DNA from: Chitinophaga ginsengisegetis
GTDB lineage: Bacteria; Bacteroidota; Bacteroidia; Chitinophagales; Chitinophagaceae
Assembly: GCF_900168065.1 (NCBI RefSeq)
Contig: NZ_FUZZ01000001.1
Location: forward strand, 1,116,001-1,180,000
Length of the DNA stretch: 64,000 bases
Reading direction: 5' to 3'
The translations under genes were made by a program, and so were the position numbers. Below are positions 51,250-60,218 of the stretch, in pieces. How positions within the stretch are numbered: position 1 is the stretch's first letter; each line of letters begins with the position of its first letter. The notes under the pieces are model-generated. The model had not been told where the DNA came from. It ran no database searches and was given only the letters and a program-made list of their open reading frames with translations.

Positions 51250-54200
51250 ATGAAAATAGCCAGATATGCCGTCAAAAATTACCAGTTCACGCTGGTGATA
51301 TTCATAATGATCATCGTGCTGGGCATCACCACCATCCTCAATATGCCCCGCTCCGAAGATCCGGAACTGAGATCGCCGCAATTCAATGTCGTTGTAGTGT
51401 ACCCCGGTACCAGCCCTAAAGACATGGAAGACATGGTGGTAGATCCACTGGAAAAAGAAATCTACGGACTGGACGACATGAAACGTGTTCGTACCTCCAT
51501 CAGCGATGGTGTGGCCGTTATGCACGTGGAATATAAATACAGCTCCAACGTAGACCAGAAATACCAGGAACTGGTGAGAGAAGTAAACAACAAACGGCAG
51601 GAACTGCCGGCAGATATTTACAGCATTGAAGTGCAGAAACAGGAACCCTCTGATGTAAATATCCTGCAGGTAGCACTAATCTCTGAAAACACCTCCCGCG
51701 ACAAACTCCGCTATTATGCCGATAAATTGCAGGATGAACTGGAGAAAGTGCCATCCCTGAAAAACGTAAAGCTGCATGGCTTGCCGGAACAACAGGTAAG
51801 GGTAGAACTGCAATTGGATAAAATGGCGCAGCTCCACCTGCCGGTGAATACCGTGATGACAGCCATGCAAAGTGAAATGGCCAATATACCTGGTGGTAGT
51901 ATCGATGCGGGTGATAAAAGTTTCAATATCAAAACCAGCGGTAACTATCAGCACATCGATGAAATCAGCAACACGATTGTATCTGCCGGTAACGGGAAAA
52001 ATATTTTCCTGAAAGATATTGCCCGCGTATATTATGGTTTTGAAGACGAAAAGTATTTTGTACGGCTGAATGGTCACCGGTGTGTGGTAGTATCCGCAGC
52101 ACAGAAAACCGGTGAAAATATTACCAAAACACAGATCGCCTATAAGCCGGTAATTGAGAAGTTCAAAAAGACGTTGCCCGCCAATATCGACCTGGTGCAG
52201 TATTTCGACCAGGCCGACGCCGTAAACGGCCGTTTAAGCGGTTTGGGAAAAGACTTTATCATTGCTATCCTGCTGGTAGCCTTTACCCTGCTCCCATTGG
52301 GTCAGCGGCCGGCACTCATTGTGATGATCTCTATCCCCCTGTCGCTGTCTATTGGTATTGTATTGCTGCAGCTATTTGGCTATAGCCTGAATCAACTGAG
52401 CATTGTAGGATTGGTAGTAGCATTGGGACTACTGGTAGATGATAGTATTGTGGTAGTAGAGAATATAGAAAGATGGATACTGGAAGGACATAGCCGTATG
52501 GAAGCCACGCTGAAGGCCACTTCACAGATAGGGCTGGCGGTAATCGGCTGCACCGCCGCATTGGTCATCTCCTTTATGCCGCTGGTATTTATGCCGGAAG
52601 GCAGTGGCGATTTTATCCGTAGTCTCCCGCTGGCAGTGATCTTCAGCGTGCTGGCATCTATGGCCGTGTCGCTGACTATTATCCCGTTCCTTGCCAGCCG
52701 TTTGCTGAAGGAGCACACCGGTAATCCGGAAGGCAACCTGTTTATGCGTTTGCTCAAAAGGCTGATCCACGGCAGTTATGCAAAGCTGCTCGACAAAGCA
52801 TTGCATCGCCCCGTGATCACTATCGCGGTGTCACTGGTAATTTTTGGCGCCTCCGTCGGGTTATTTAAGGTGATTGGTTTCAGCCTGTTTCCTGCATCAG
52901 AAAAGCCGCAGTTTCTTATCAATATTTTTGCTCCGCCACAGTCGAACCTGAGCTATACCAACAGTATTGTGCAGCAGATAGAAAAAGAACTGAAGCAGGA
53001 AAAGATGGTAAGCTCGTATGCCAGTAATATCGGCAAAGGCAATCCCCGTATCTATTACAACGAAATACAGGAAAATGAAAAAAGTGATTATGCACAGCTC
53101 TTTGTGCAGCTGGATCCACATACCAGTCCGGCCGACAAAAACAAACTGATTGAATCGCTCCGTAAAAAATGGACACCTTATCCCGGCGCCAAAGTAGAGG
53201 TAAAAAACTTTGAGCAGGGACCGCCGATGGTAGCGCCGGTGGAAGTACGGTTGTTTGGAGATAATCTGGACACCTTACGATATTTAGCCGGCAACGTGGA
53301 AAAGATGCTGGAGAAAACCCAGGGCACTATCTATATCAACAACCCGGTAAGTAACCTGAAGTCGGATATCCGCGTGCGGATAGACCGGGAAAAGGCGCAG
53401 CAGCTGGGCATCCCCACCGCCAATATCGACAGGGTGGTACGTTTAGCCGTGGCCGGTATAAACCTCGGTCAGTACAACGACCAGAATGATAATGACTACG
53501 ACATCCTGCTTACCAAGCAGAAAACAGCCAAACCCACGCTGGATGTATTCAGGGATCTGTACGTGAACAACAGCCAGGGAACCGCGATTCCGCTTTCACA
53601 GGTGGCACAGCTGCAGCTGGAAACATCTCCCCTGACTATTAAGCACCAGGAGAAAAACCGCGTAGTAGCGGTGAGCGCTTTTATAAAGAAGGGCTTCCTG
53701 ACCGACCAGGTGATAGAAGATGTAGTAAAACAGATGGATGCCCTGAAACTACCTGCAGGATACACTTACGAGATGGGTGGAGAAGTAGAGAGCCGGAAAA
53801 ATTCCTTTGGAGGATTTATGAGTGTGATCATTGTCACCATCTTCCTTTTTGTGGCCGTGTTGATCCTTCAGTTCAAAACGTTTAAGAGTATGCTCATTGT
53901 TTTATCGGTGATACCTTTGGGTATTGTTGGCGCCGCCATTGCGTTGTGGCTCACCGGCAATTCGCTGTCGTTTGTTGCGATCATCGGACTGATAGCGCTG
54001 GCAGGTATTGAGGTGAAGAACACGATTTTGCTGGTAGACTTTACCAACCAGTTGCGGATGCAGGGCAAGCCTTTGGAAGCCGCCATCCGTGAGGCCGGCG
54101 AGGTACGGTTCCTGCCTATTGTGCTCACATCCCTCACGGCTATCGGCGGGTTAATTCCTGTGGCGATATCCACTAATCCACTGATTGCGCCGCTGGCCAT

Positions 54201-54384
54201 TGTGCTGATAGGTGGTTTGATCAGCTCTACTTTGTTGTCGCGTATTGTTACACCGGTGGTGTATAAACTCATTCCGCCGAGGATTGAAGCGATTAACAAC
54301 AACGGGCATAGTTCGCATAAACGGAAGGACCGGGAAGAGGATGAATCTGTATTATCGCCTCATGCGATAATTCACAATTCGTAA
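51250..54384 (+). CDS. RND-family efflux transporter, inner-membrane pump
   Basis: Proton-driven pump of 1044 residues with the two-fold RND layout: helix 1 at about 12-30, a porter/docking domain (about 40-330), helices 2-6, helix 7 with a second large periplasmic domain (about 560-860) and helices 8-12. The proton-relay pair D397-D398 in LLVDDSIVVVENIER and the later GIEVKNTILLVDF motif identify it as an HAE-type drug pump rather than a heavy-metal CzcA. The third gene after the TolC and adaptor genes, 11 bases from the adaptor stop. The substrate is unknown. Confidence 0.94.
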   Translation: MKIARYAVKNYQFTLVIFIMIIVLGITTILNMPRSEDPELRSPQFNVVVVYPGTSPKDMEDMVVDPLEKEIYGLDDMKRVRTSISDGVAVMHVEYKYSSNVDQKYQELVREVNNKRQELPADIYSIEVQKQEPSDVNILQVALISENTSRDKLRYYADKLQDELEKVPSLKNVKLHGLPEQQVRVELQLDKMAQLHLPVNTVMTAMQSEMANIPGGSIDAGDKSFNIKTSGNYQHIDEISNTIVSAGNGKNIFLKDIARVYYGFEDEKYFVRLNGHRCVVVSAAQKTGENITKTQIAYKPVIEKFKKTLPANIDLVQYFDQADAVNGRLSGLGKDFIIAILLVAFTLLPLGQRPALIVMISIPLSLSIGIVLLQLFGYSLNQLSIVGLVVALGLLVDDSIVVVENIERWILEGHSRMEATLKATSQIGLAVIGCTAALVISFMPLVFMPEGSGDFIRSLPLAVIFSVLASMAVSLTIIPFLASRLLKEHTGNPEGNLFMRLLKRLIHGSYAKLLDKALHRPVITIAVSLVIFGASVGLFKVIGFSLFPASEKPQFLINIFAPPQSNLSYTNSIVQQIEKELKQEKMVSSYASNIGKGNPRIYYNEIQENEKSDYAQLFVQLDPHTSPADKNKLIESLRKKWTPYPGAKVEVKNFEQGPPMVAPVEVRLFGDNLDTLRYLAGNVEKMLEKTQGTIYINNPVSNLKSDIRVRIDREKAQQLGIPTANIDRVVRLAVAGINLGQYNDQNDNDYDILLTKQKTAKPTLDVFRDLYVNNSQGTAIPLSQVAQLQLETSPLTIKHQEKNRVVAVSAFIKKGFLTDQVIEDVVKQMDALKLPAGYTYEMGGEVESRKNSFGGFMSVIIVTIFLFVAVLILQFKTFKSMLIVLSVIPLGIVGAAIALWLTGNSLSFVAIIGLIALAGIEVKNTILLVDFTNQLRMQGKPLEAAIREAGEVRFLPIVLTSLTAIGGLIPVAISTNPLIAPLAIVLIGGLISSTLLSRIVTPVVYKLIPPRIEAINNNGHSSHKRKDREEDESVLSPHAIIHNS

Positions 54385-54450
54385 TTAGCAATTAGTTCCT
54401 TACTTTTATGGCTAATTTGCTAGTCACCAATCCTCTGAAAATTAGTTCTT

Positions 54451-54966
54451 ATGAAAAAAATCTTCCTGGCATTTGCAACCATGCTCCTGATGATCTGTAT
54501 CAGTTCACAGTCGTCACAGGCACAATTGAAACGATTCAGTATCGGACCTTTTGTTGAAGCAGGCTTCCCGGTAGGCGACTTCGGTGATACCCACAATACC
54601 GGTTATGGTATTGGTTTGGGCGCTGATGTAAAGCTGATAGCAGGTTTAACTGCTGTGGGTTCCGTGAGCTACTTTCATTTTGGCGGTAAAAGCTTTAACA
54701 CAGGCGGTGTAACCGGTAACTATTCGGATTACAATGTAGTACCTATCCGTTTGGGATTGCGGTACAACCTGATCTCTATTCTTTATGTGAAGGTAGAAGG
54801 TGGTACTGTTCAATATACCGGTAAAAACTACAGCGGTGTAGGCGGACTGGTAGCTCCGGGTGTTGGTATCCGTATACTGGGTCTTGATGTAGAAGCCAAG
54901 TATGAGGCGTGGTTTAAAGATGGCACCAGAAGTTTCTTTGGCCTGAAAGCCGGATATAATTTTTAA
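54451..54966 (+). CDS. Small outer-membrane beta-barrel protein
   Basis: Exported 171-residue protein with a signal peptide (about 1-26, SSQAQ) and eight predicted amphipathic strands ending in Phe (FFGLKAGYNF), as in OmpX/OmpW-like and Bacteroidota OMP_b-brl proteins. Typical strand phrases are FSIGPFVEAGFPVGDFG and VVPIRLGLRYNLISILYVKVEGG (shown in part as strands 5-6). It lies 66 bases after the RND gene with no terminator between, so it may be read through from the pump operon. Function unknown. Confidence 0.82.
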   Translation: MKKIFLAFATMLLMICISSQSSQAQLKRFSIGPFVEAGFPVGDFGDTHNTGYGIGLGADVKLIAGLTAVGSVSYFHFGGKSFNTGGVTGNYSDYNVVPIRLGLRYNLISILYVKVEGGTVQYTGKNYSGVGGLVAPGVGIRILGLDVEAKYEAWFKDGTRSFFGLKAGYNF

Positions 54967-55016
54967 AAAGATGAAAAGCTGGTAGTTGTTACTACCAGCT
55001 TTTCATCTTTTTAAAA
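54961..55016. terminator. 26-bp perfect bidirectional terminator containing both stop codons
   Basis: Bases 54961-54986 and 54991-55016 form a perfect 26-bp stem with loop TGTT; the outer part is T on one arm and A on the other, so each strand ends in a U tract. The stop TAA of the barrel gene (54964-54966) and the stop of the convergent epimerase gene (complement of 55011-55013) are both inside the stem. Confidence 0.9.
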
Positions 55017-55880
55017 TATCGTTGCTGTCCATGTTCTTTCAAACAATCCATCCGGCGCCAGCCGGTTAATCCCCTCTTTCCCTTCCAACTCCCCGGTAGC
55101 ATCTACACTATCAGCAATTCCACACCAGGGTTCAATACAAACAAAGTCGGCATCTTTAGCCGCCCAGATGCCCATATACGGGAAGCCTTCAAAGGCCAGC
55201 GTTAAGCCATGCGGGGTACGGTTGCTTTTGATGCTGATGGCCGTAGACGCCAGGTTTTTGAATACCAGGGCATCATTGTAAAACAGGGATTTCTTCAGCG
55301 GCAGTTCGTGCGTATGCTGAAGATATGGAACGGGAGTGGTTTCTACCTGTCCGCCTGCGGATAGTGGCCAGATCCCTGCCTCTTCTTCTTTATTAAAATA
55401 CAGGTAATAATCTTCATACGTTGTATCCGGTACCAGCGGCAATTTAAAGGCCGGATGGGCGCCTACAGAGAAGAGCAGGGTTTTATCATCCCGGTTGAGC
55501 ACCTGGTAGGTAACCTGTAACTGATCGTCCTGCAGGAGGTACTGGATGGTAAAGTCGAACCGGAAGGGATATACTTTACGGGTAGTTTCGCTATCCGAGA
55601 GACGGAGACTTACATATTCCGCTCCCTGTTCCGTTACCGTAAACAGTTGCTCCCTGGCAAAGCCGTGACGGCCAAGCGTGTAGAGTTCCCCGCGGTATTG
55701 ATAGGTATTTTCTTTCAGGCCCCCTACTACGGGGAATAATACGGGGCTTTTCTTGCCCCAGAAGGCGGGGTCGCCACTCCATAAATATTCGAGGCCGGTA
55801 TCTTTCCTCACAATGCTCTGCAGTTCTGCTCCCTGGGGGTTCACCAGTACGGTGAGTTTTTCGTTGGATATCTGTATCAT
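55011..55880 (-). CDS. Aldose 1-epimerase family protein, LacX-like
   Basis: Cytoplasmic 289-residue mutarotase-fold protein. It converts alpha and beta anomers of an aldose or sugar 6-phosphate. Visible features: GAELQSIVRKDTGLEYLW near the N terminus, H72 in LGRHGFAR, a second His in SVGAHPAF, and the catalytic Glu in CIEPWCG. Without a signal peptide it should act inside the cell. The group is the LacX-like branch, slightly shorter than GalM. It stands alone on its strand, convergent with the barrel gene and divergent from the SDR gene. Confidence 0.92.
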   Translation of the reverse strand: MIQISNEKLTVLVNPQGAELQSIVRKDTGLEYLWSGDPAFWGKKSPVLFPVVGGLKENTYQYRGELYTLGRHGFAREQLFTVTEQGAEYVSLRLSDSETTRKVYPFRFDFTIQYLLQDDQLQVTYQVLNRDDKTLLFSVGAHPAFKLPLVPDTTYEDYYLYFNKEEEAGIWPLSAGGQVETTPVPYLQHTHELPLKKSLFYNDALVFKNLASTAISIKSNRTPHGLTLAFEGFPYMGIWAAKDADFVCIEPWCGIADSVDATGELEGKEGINRLAPDGLFERTWTATIF

Positions 55881-55929
55881 AATCTGAAGCTGTTATAATG
55901 GAACAATGCGAAGATAGGCTGTAAATGGA

Positions 55930-55948
55930 ACAAAGCTTTGTACCTTTG
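55930..55948 (+). promoter_or_regulatory. Promoter -7 box and palindrome before the SDR gene
   Basis: TACCTTTG (55941-55948) is a good -7 box. The perfect palindrome ACAAAGCTTTGT (55930-55941) overlaps its first base and covers the spacer, where a repressor would act. No clear -33 is seen. Confidence 0.4.
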
Positions 55949-55983
55949 CCAGGTATTTTTAAACCTTACAAAGCGAAGGCATT

Positions 55984-56700
55984 ATGGAATCATTAAAAGG
56001 AAAAAAGGCCCTGATCACCGGTGGTGGCAAAGGCATAGGCCGTGCGCTGGCAGTAGCGCTGGCACAGGAAGGCGTAGATATAGCCCTGTTGGGACGTAGT
56101 GCCGGACCGCTGGAAGCAGTGGCAAAGGAAATCAGTGGTATGGGCGTAAAAGTTGCTTATGCAACTGCAGATGTGAGTGATCTTCCCGCGGTGAATGAGG
56201 CGGTGGCCCAGCTGACAAAAGAATTGGGGGAACCCGATATCCTGATCAACAATGCCGGCATTGCTGCTTTTGGCAATTTTATGGACCTGGACCCCGTTCA
56301 ATGGGAGCAGATTATCCGGGTAAACCTGCTGGGCGTGTATTATGTAACCCGTGCCGTATTACCGGGTATGATAGCAAGAAAAACCGGTGACATCATCAAT
56401 ATATCTTCCACAGCAGGACAACGGGGCGCACCGCTTACCAGCGCTTACAGCGCTTCCAAGTTCGGGCTGCTGGGCTTAACAGAGTCGCTGATGCTGGAAG
56501 TAAGGAAACACAATATCCGGGTGAGCGCCTTAACGCCGAGCACCATTGCAACGGATATGGCAAAAGACCTGAATTTAACGGATGGTAACCCGGACAAAGT
56601 ATTACAGCCGGAAGACCTGGCGGAGTTTGTAGTGGCGCAGCTGAAGCTGAACAGAAGAGTGCTGGTGAAATCAGCCGGGTTATGGTCTACCAATCCATAA
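55984..56700 (+). CDS. Short-chain dehydrogenase/reductase, 3-oxoacyl-ACP reductase-like
   Basis: Cytoplasmic NAD(P)H-dependent oxidoreductase of 238 residues with a Rossmann fold: [10 protein letters not shown] cofactor loop, ADVSDL, NNAG, and the catalytic Ser-Tyr-Lys in NISSTAG (S142), Y155 and K159 (YSASK). Sequence features are nearest FabG-like ketoreductases (often annotated 3-ketoacyl-ACP reductase), but SDR substrates cannot be read from the sequence, and no fatty-acid gene is adjacent, so it is probably not the housekeeping FabG. It ends at a strong hairpin shared with the convergent gene. Confidence 0.9.
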   Translation: MESLKGKKALITGGGKGIGRALAVALAQEGVDIALLGRSAGPLEAVAKEISGMGVKVAYATADVSDLPAVNEAVAQLTKELGEPDILINNAGIAAFGNFMDLDPVQWEQIIRVNLLGVYYVTRAVLPGMIARKTGDIINISSTAGQRGAPLTSAYSASKFGLLGLTESLMLEVRKHNIRVSALTPSTIATDMAKDLNLTDGNPDKVLQPEDLAEFVVAQLKLNRRVLVKSAGLWSTNP

Positions 56701-56708
56701 CGACAGGC

Positions 56709-56746
56709 CCCTTGTTTCAGCAGGCGCCTTCCTGCTGAAACAAGGG
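56709..56746. terminator. Terminator between the SDR and barrel genes
   Basis: A perfect 16-bp stem (CCCTTGTTTCAGCAGG, 56709-56724, and its complement 56731-56746) with a 6-base loop is followed on the plus strand by TATCCTTTTATTTTTTA. It sits between convergent genes. Confidence 0.85.
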
Positions 56747-56753
56747 TATCCTT

Positions 56754-57539
56754 TTATTTTTTATTACAAATGCGATAGGCATACCCGATAGAGGCCGTAG
56801 CGGCGCCGGTATTATTTTTACCATTGGCACTGCCTTCCTGGATATTGAGGAAACCATAGTTCCCACCCCCTTCCACAAATACCTGGTGACGGCCGAAGAT
56901 ATAGGCCAGTCCTAAGTTCCCGCTTACTCCCACATTAAAAGTATGCAACTGGTCTTTGATGTCTGTTGTTTTGTCGAAAGACTGGGGTTGCTGCGTAATA
57001 GGCTGTTTACCTTCCTCATCGAGGTAAAGGATGCTGCTGCCGCTGGTGACCTGTTTGGCACTCAGGAGGAAGCCGAAGAACGGGCCTGCGTCCACGTAGA
57101 GGCGTAAGGGTGAGGTGTGTCCCAGGTTCCAGCCAAATTTAGCCAGGATGGGCACCATCAGGTAGTTCAGTTTTGCCTGGCTCTTGAAATCTGCATACAG
57201 ATAGGTTGGCGGCGGCACGCTGGGAGGCAATGCACCGGCCATTTCACGGGGGAACGGGAATGCCTGTATCCCTTCCTTTTTACCACCCTGTGATGAGTAG
57301 GAGATCATGGCTTCAATAGAAAAGAGTTTGCTGATGTGATATTCACCCAGGATACCAAAATCCGGTCCCTGGCGGGAGCTGTAGCCCGTATTGAGGGGAT
57401 TGCTCTCACTACCGCCGGCAGTAAGATTCGGGATACTGATGCCTCCGCGGACACCAAGATCGACCTGTGCATTTGCCTGTATACAGCAGCATAGCAGGAG
57501 AACAGGCAGGAGCCATTTGTAAGAGCGATAGAATTTCAT
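56754..57539 (-). CDS. PorT-like outer-membrane beta-barrel protein
   Basis: Exported 261-residue protein; the signal peptide ends near IQANAQ. The mature part has alternating amphipathic strands (VDLGVRGGISIPNLT, FSIEAMISYSSQGG, LNYLMVPILAKFGWNLG, LYVDAGPFFGFLLSA) as in the PorT/OMP_b-brl_2 group of Bacteroidota, which is common and mostly without known function. It lies 29 bases after the stop of the lipase-like gene on the same strand and may be co-transcribed with it. Confidence 0.82.
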   Translation of the reverse strand: MKFYRSYKWLLPVLLLCCCIQANAQVDLGVRGGISIPNLTAGGSESNPLNTGYSSRQGPDFGILGEYHISKLFSIEAMISYSSQGGKKEGIQAFPFPREMAGALPPSVPPPTYLYADFKSQAKLNYLMVPILAKFGWNLGHTSPLRLYVDAGPFFGFLLSAKQVTSGSSILYLDEEGKQPITQQPQSFDKTTDIKDQLHTFNVGVSGNLGLAYIFGRHQVFVEGGGNYGFLNIQEGSANGKNNTGAATASIGYAYRICNKK

Positions 57540-57568
57540 AGTTAATAAATTGTAACCGAATTTACTAC

Positions 57569-58387
57569 TTATCTCACATTACTTAGCCAGCCCGCTATAA
57601 ACAATAATACTTCCCGGCTGGCGGGTTCGTTATGCATTTCGTGGTACATGCCCTCCCACTCACGGTAAGTAAGCAAGGCGGAGGGCGCCCTTTCAGCAAA
57701 TAAGCGGGAGCCTTCCACGGCGGTAAATTCATCGGCATTGCCGTGGATAAGCAGCGATGGTACACATAGGTCAGCCGCGTGTAACAGGCACCAGGCGCCG
57801 TTTTGGATCATATCGTTAGCCAGTCGCAGGCTCAGTTTATCATGCCGCAGGGGATCAGCCCTGAATTTCTCTACTTCTGTCTTATCATGTGAAATTTTAT
57901 TGATGTCCAGTCCCTGTTTGATCCGGATATTGGGGGCGATGGCGCTGGCCACTTTCAGCACGCCTTTCAGGAACCCGCCGGGGCGCATACCAATGATCAA
58001 AGCCGGCGCGGAGATAACCGCCGCCATGATTTCCGGCTGCCGCCGGAGTAGGAAGCCGGTGAGCACGCCGCCGCCCATACTATGACCATACATTACCACC
58101 GGTTTGTGATAGATATCTTCCACATGCCGCACAAAGCTTTGTAAATAATCAAACATAAATTCAAAGCCTTTGGTCGCGCCTTTTGTTCCATCGCTTTTAC
58201 CGTGGCCATAATGATCGATGCCAATCACCAGGTATCCTTCCTTCATGAAAAAAGCGGCCACATGATCGTAGCGGCCAATATGCTCGCCAATGCCATGTAC
58301 AATGATCATGACCCGTCCGAAGTTTTCAGGGATCCAGTTGATACCATGAAACCTGGTACGCTGATAAAACCAGTAAAATTCATTCAT
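57569..58387 (-). CDS. Alpha/beta hydrolase, monoacylglycerol lipase-like
   Basis: Cytoplasmic 272-residue serine hydrolase of the Hydrolase_4 (serine aminopeptidase S33) group. It shows the oxyanion loop VHGIGEHIGRY, the nucleophile S103 in YGHSMGGG, the Asp in HGNADEFTA and the His in GMYHEMHNE. The HGIGEH...DHYGHGKSDG pattern is typical of monoacylglycerol lipases and lysophospholipases. There is no signal peptide. Lipid hydrolysis is the likely role; the substrate is not proven. Confidence 0.9.
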   Translation of the reverse strand: MNEFYWFYQRTRFHGINWIPENFGRVMIIVHGIGEHIGRYDHVAAFFMKEGYLVIGIDHYGHGKSDGTKGATKGFEFMFDYLQSFVRHVEDIYHKPVVMYGHSMGGGVLTGFLLRRQPEIMAAVISAPALIIGMRPGGFLKGVLKVASAIAPNIRIKQGLDINKISHDKTEVEKFRADPLRHDKLSLRLANDMIQNGAWCLLHAADLCVPSLLIHGNADEFTAVEGSRLFAERAPSALLTYREWEGMYHEMHNEPASREVLLFIAGWLSNVR

Positions 58388-58471
58388 AGCCGGAGGTGCT
58401 GGTGCAGAAACGAAGATAAAGAATATCTTTACGCCCTATTTCAACCAGATAAAATTAACTGAATAACACAA

Positions 58472-58888
58472 ATGAGCAAACAAGCCACCACTTCGCCGGT
58501 ATACAGCATTCCTTTAAGTTACCGTAAGATGGAAAACCTTCATATTGTTTTCTGGCTGTTGAAAGATATCAGCTGGTGCATGATATGGAAGCCCCTGGGC
58601 GTAGCGATGATCTTCCCCACCCTGATCATTTCCATCGTGATCGCGTGGCGTACCCGCCAGTTTATGTCGGAGCTGTGCCACAATGTGGCGATTTCTGTAT
58701 GGATTGCGGCCAACTCCTACTGGATGATCAGTGAGTTTTTCCATTTTGACACACAGGTAATAACAGGTGATATCACCTTTAAACACCTGGCGCTGATTCC
58801 TTTTGTAACCGGGATATTAATACTGGCTTATTTCTACCTGTATTATCAACCCAGGCATAAAGAAGAAACAGAAGTGATCACTGAATAA
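58472..58888 (+). CDS. Small integral membrane protein, unknown function
   Basis: A 138-residue protein with about three or four membrane helices: about 41-60 (LGVAMIFPTLIISIVIAW), 70-90 (NVAISVWIAANSYWMI) and 105-125 (LALIPFVTGILILAYFYLYY). The soluble head has conserved-looking SYRKMENLHIVFWLLKDISW. I do not recognise a named family, though similar proteins are common in Bacteroidota. The last 11 bases overlap the convergent exosortase gene. The start ATG is preceded by AACACAA with no clear ribosome site. Confidence 0.65.
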   Translation: MSKQATTSPVYSIPLSYRKMENLHIVFWLLKDISWCMIWKPLGVAMIFPTLIISIVIAWRTRQFMSELCHNVAISVWIAANSYWMISEFFHFDTQVITGDITFKHLALIPFVTGILILAYFYLYYQPRHKEETEVITE

Positions 58889-60218
58889 GATGCGTGTGCA
58901 GCAATGCCCGTATTTCCGGTCCCAGTAAGGATTTATCTTCTACCGTAATATTTACCAGGTAATAATTATTCCCGCTGCAGAGCGCATCCCATCTCCATTC
59001 GAGTTGACTGCTGCTGCGGCGGGTACGGCTTTCATACCACCAGGCAGTGTACAACGTACTGTTTTCTTTTTTCAATTCAGCAGTATACACTTTCGCACCC
59101 TGTATAGTTGCTTCCTGTATCTTATAAAACCCAAAGCCACTTCCTTTCCAGCAGATCATGGGCTGATGATCCGTAAAATAAAATCCCGGGATTCCTTTTA
59201 CATACAATAAGGCATTATCCTTTGTTTGTTTGATGATATGATCGTCCAATACGGCATAGCTATAGCCCGACAGGCGCTTTACCTGCTGATCCATTTCACC
59301 GGAAGCGGTGCTTTTTGGGGTCATAAAAAAGTGTCCGCCAATAATACCGGCAGCCAGCACCACGTGCAACAGCCAGCCATATAACGGTATCGGCTGAACG
59401 CCATTGTACGCGGGCTTTACTTTTCCGTAACGTTGCAGTATCCATTTGATGCCGGGGAGCAGCGGCAGGATTACATAAATCAGCAGCGTGGCGATCCCCA
59501 TCGCATCATGCGCCATTGTTTCCGGAGGTAAAGCAAACTGCACCAGCAATATAATCCGGAACAGGTTAGCGATTATGTTTAACCCCGCAATAACCACTAA
59601 TACCACCACTATACCGGTTAACGGCAGTACTTTCTGATAACGGCGCTGGTAAAGGGCTATCAGCATCACACCACATAGTAGTGAAGTAAGCATCATCTGT
59701 AAACCCATACAGGCAGGGTCTACACTGAACTCATTATTTCCCAGCAGGATCATATTGCCGGTAGTGGTAACCTGCGGATTGATGCCTGCCAGTATGTTAC
59801 CAGCCACACCGGTGAGCCATAACCTGATCGGGAAACTGAATACGTTTACCACAAAATCAATTGCGGGTGCAATGAGCGCAGCAGTGATGAAAGTGAGCGT
59901 TTGTAATCTCCCGAAAAAAAATTCTGTTACAAAAAACAAGGCGGTAATAAGCGTGGCATACCGGAAAGTTAATACAGGGATTTGCCACGACAGTAACAAA
60001 AAGAACAGGGCTATCCAGCCGCAACGCATACTGCAGGGGCGTGACCGGTCCACCTTCAACACCACTCCCATCGCTATTATGCATAGTATAAAGAAAGTAC
60101 TCTTCCAGGAGAAATAATGTTGCAGTTGTAAAATGCCCAGTACGGTATAAACTGCCAGCAATAATGCCGGCAGTTTTGTTCCTTTATTCAATATACGTGT
60201 ATGCGGTAACGTTAGCAT
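58878..60218 (-). CDS. xrtN: Exosortase N
   Basis: Polytopic inner-membrane transpeptidase-like protein of 446 residues, eight or so helices in the first 300 residues, then an extracytoplasmic tail (about 310-446). The exosortase catalytic set is present: C170 in VDPACMGLQMM, R221 in NLFRIILLV and H237 in MAHDAMGI. It should cleave a PEP-CTERM-like signal and join the product to a cell-surface molecule. The start at the ATG complementary to 60216-60218 overlaps the stop of the partner gene by seven bases (ATGCTAA). A longer frame exists but begins inside the partner. Assignment to the XrtN type is by the neighbouring VIT protein and general sequence character. Confidence 0.85.
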   Translation of the reverse strand: MLTLPHTRILNKGTKLPALLLAVYTVLGILQLQHYFSWKSTFFILCIIAMGVVLKVDRSRPCSMRCGWIALFFLLLSWQIPVLTFRYATLITALFFVTEFFFGRLQTLTFITAALIAPAIDFVVNVFSFPIRLWLTGVAGNILAGINPQVTTTGNMILLGNNEFSVDPACMGLQMMLTSLLCGVMLIALYQRRYQKVLPLTGIVVVLVVIAGLNIIANLFRIILLVQFALPPETMAHDAMGIATLLIYVILPLLPGIKWILQRYGKVKPAYNGVQPIPLYGWLLHVVLAAGIIGGHFFMTPKSTASGEMDQQVKRLSGYSYAVLDDHIIKQTKDNALLYVKGIPGFYFTDHQPMICWKGSGFGFYKIQEATIQGAKVYTAELKKENSTLYTAWWYESRTRRSSSQLEWRWDALCSGNNYYLVNITVEDKSLLGPEIRALLHTHLIQ

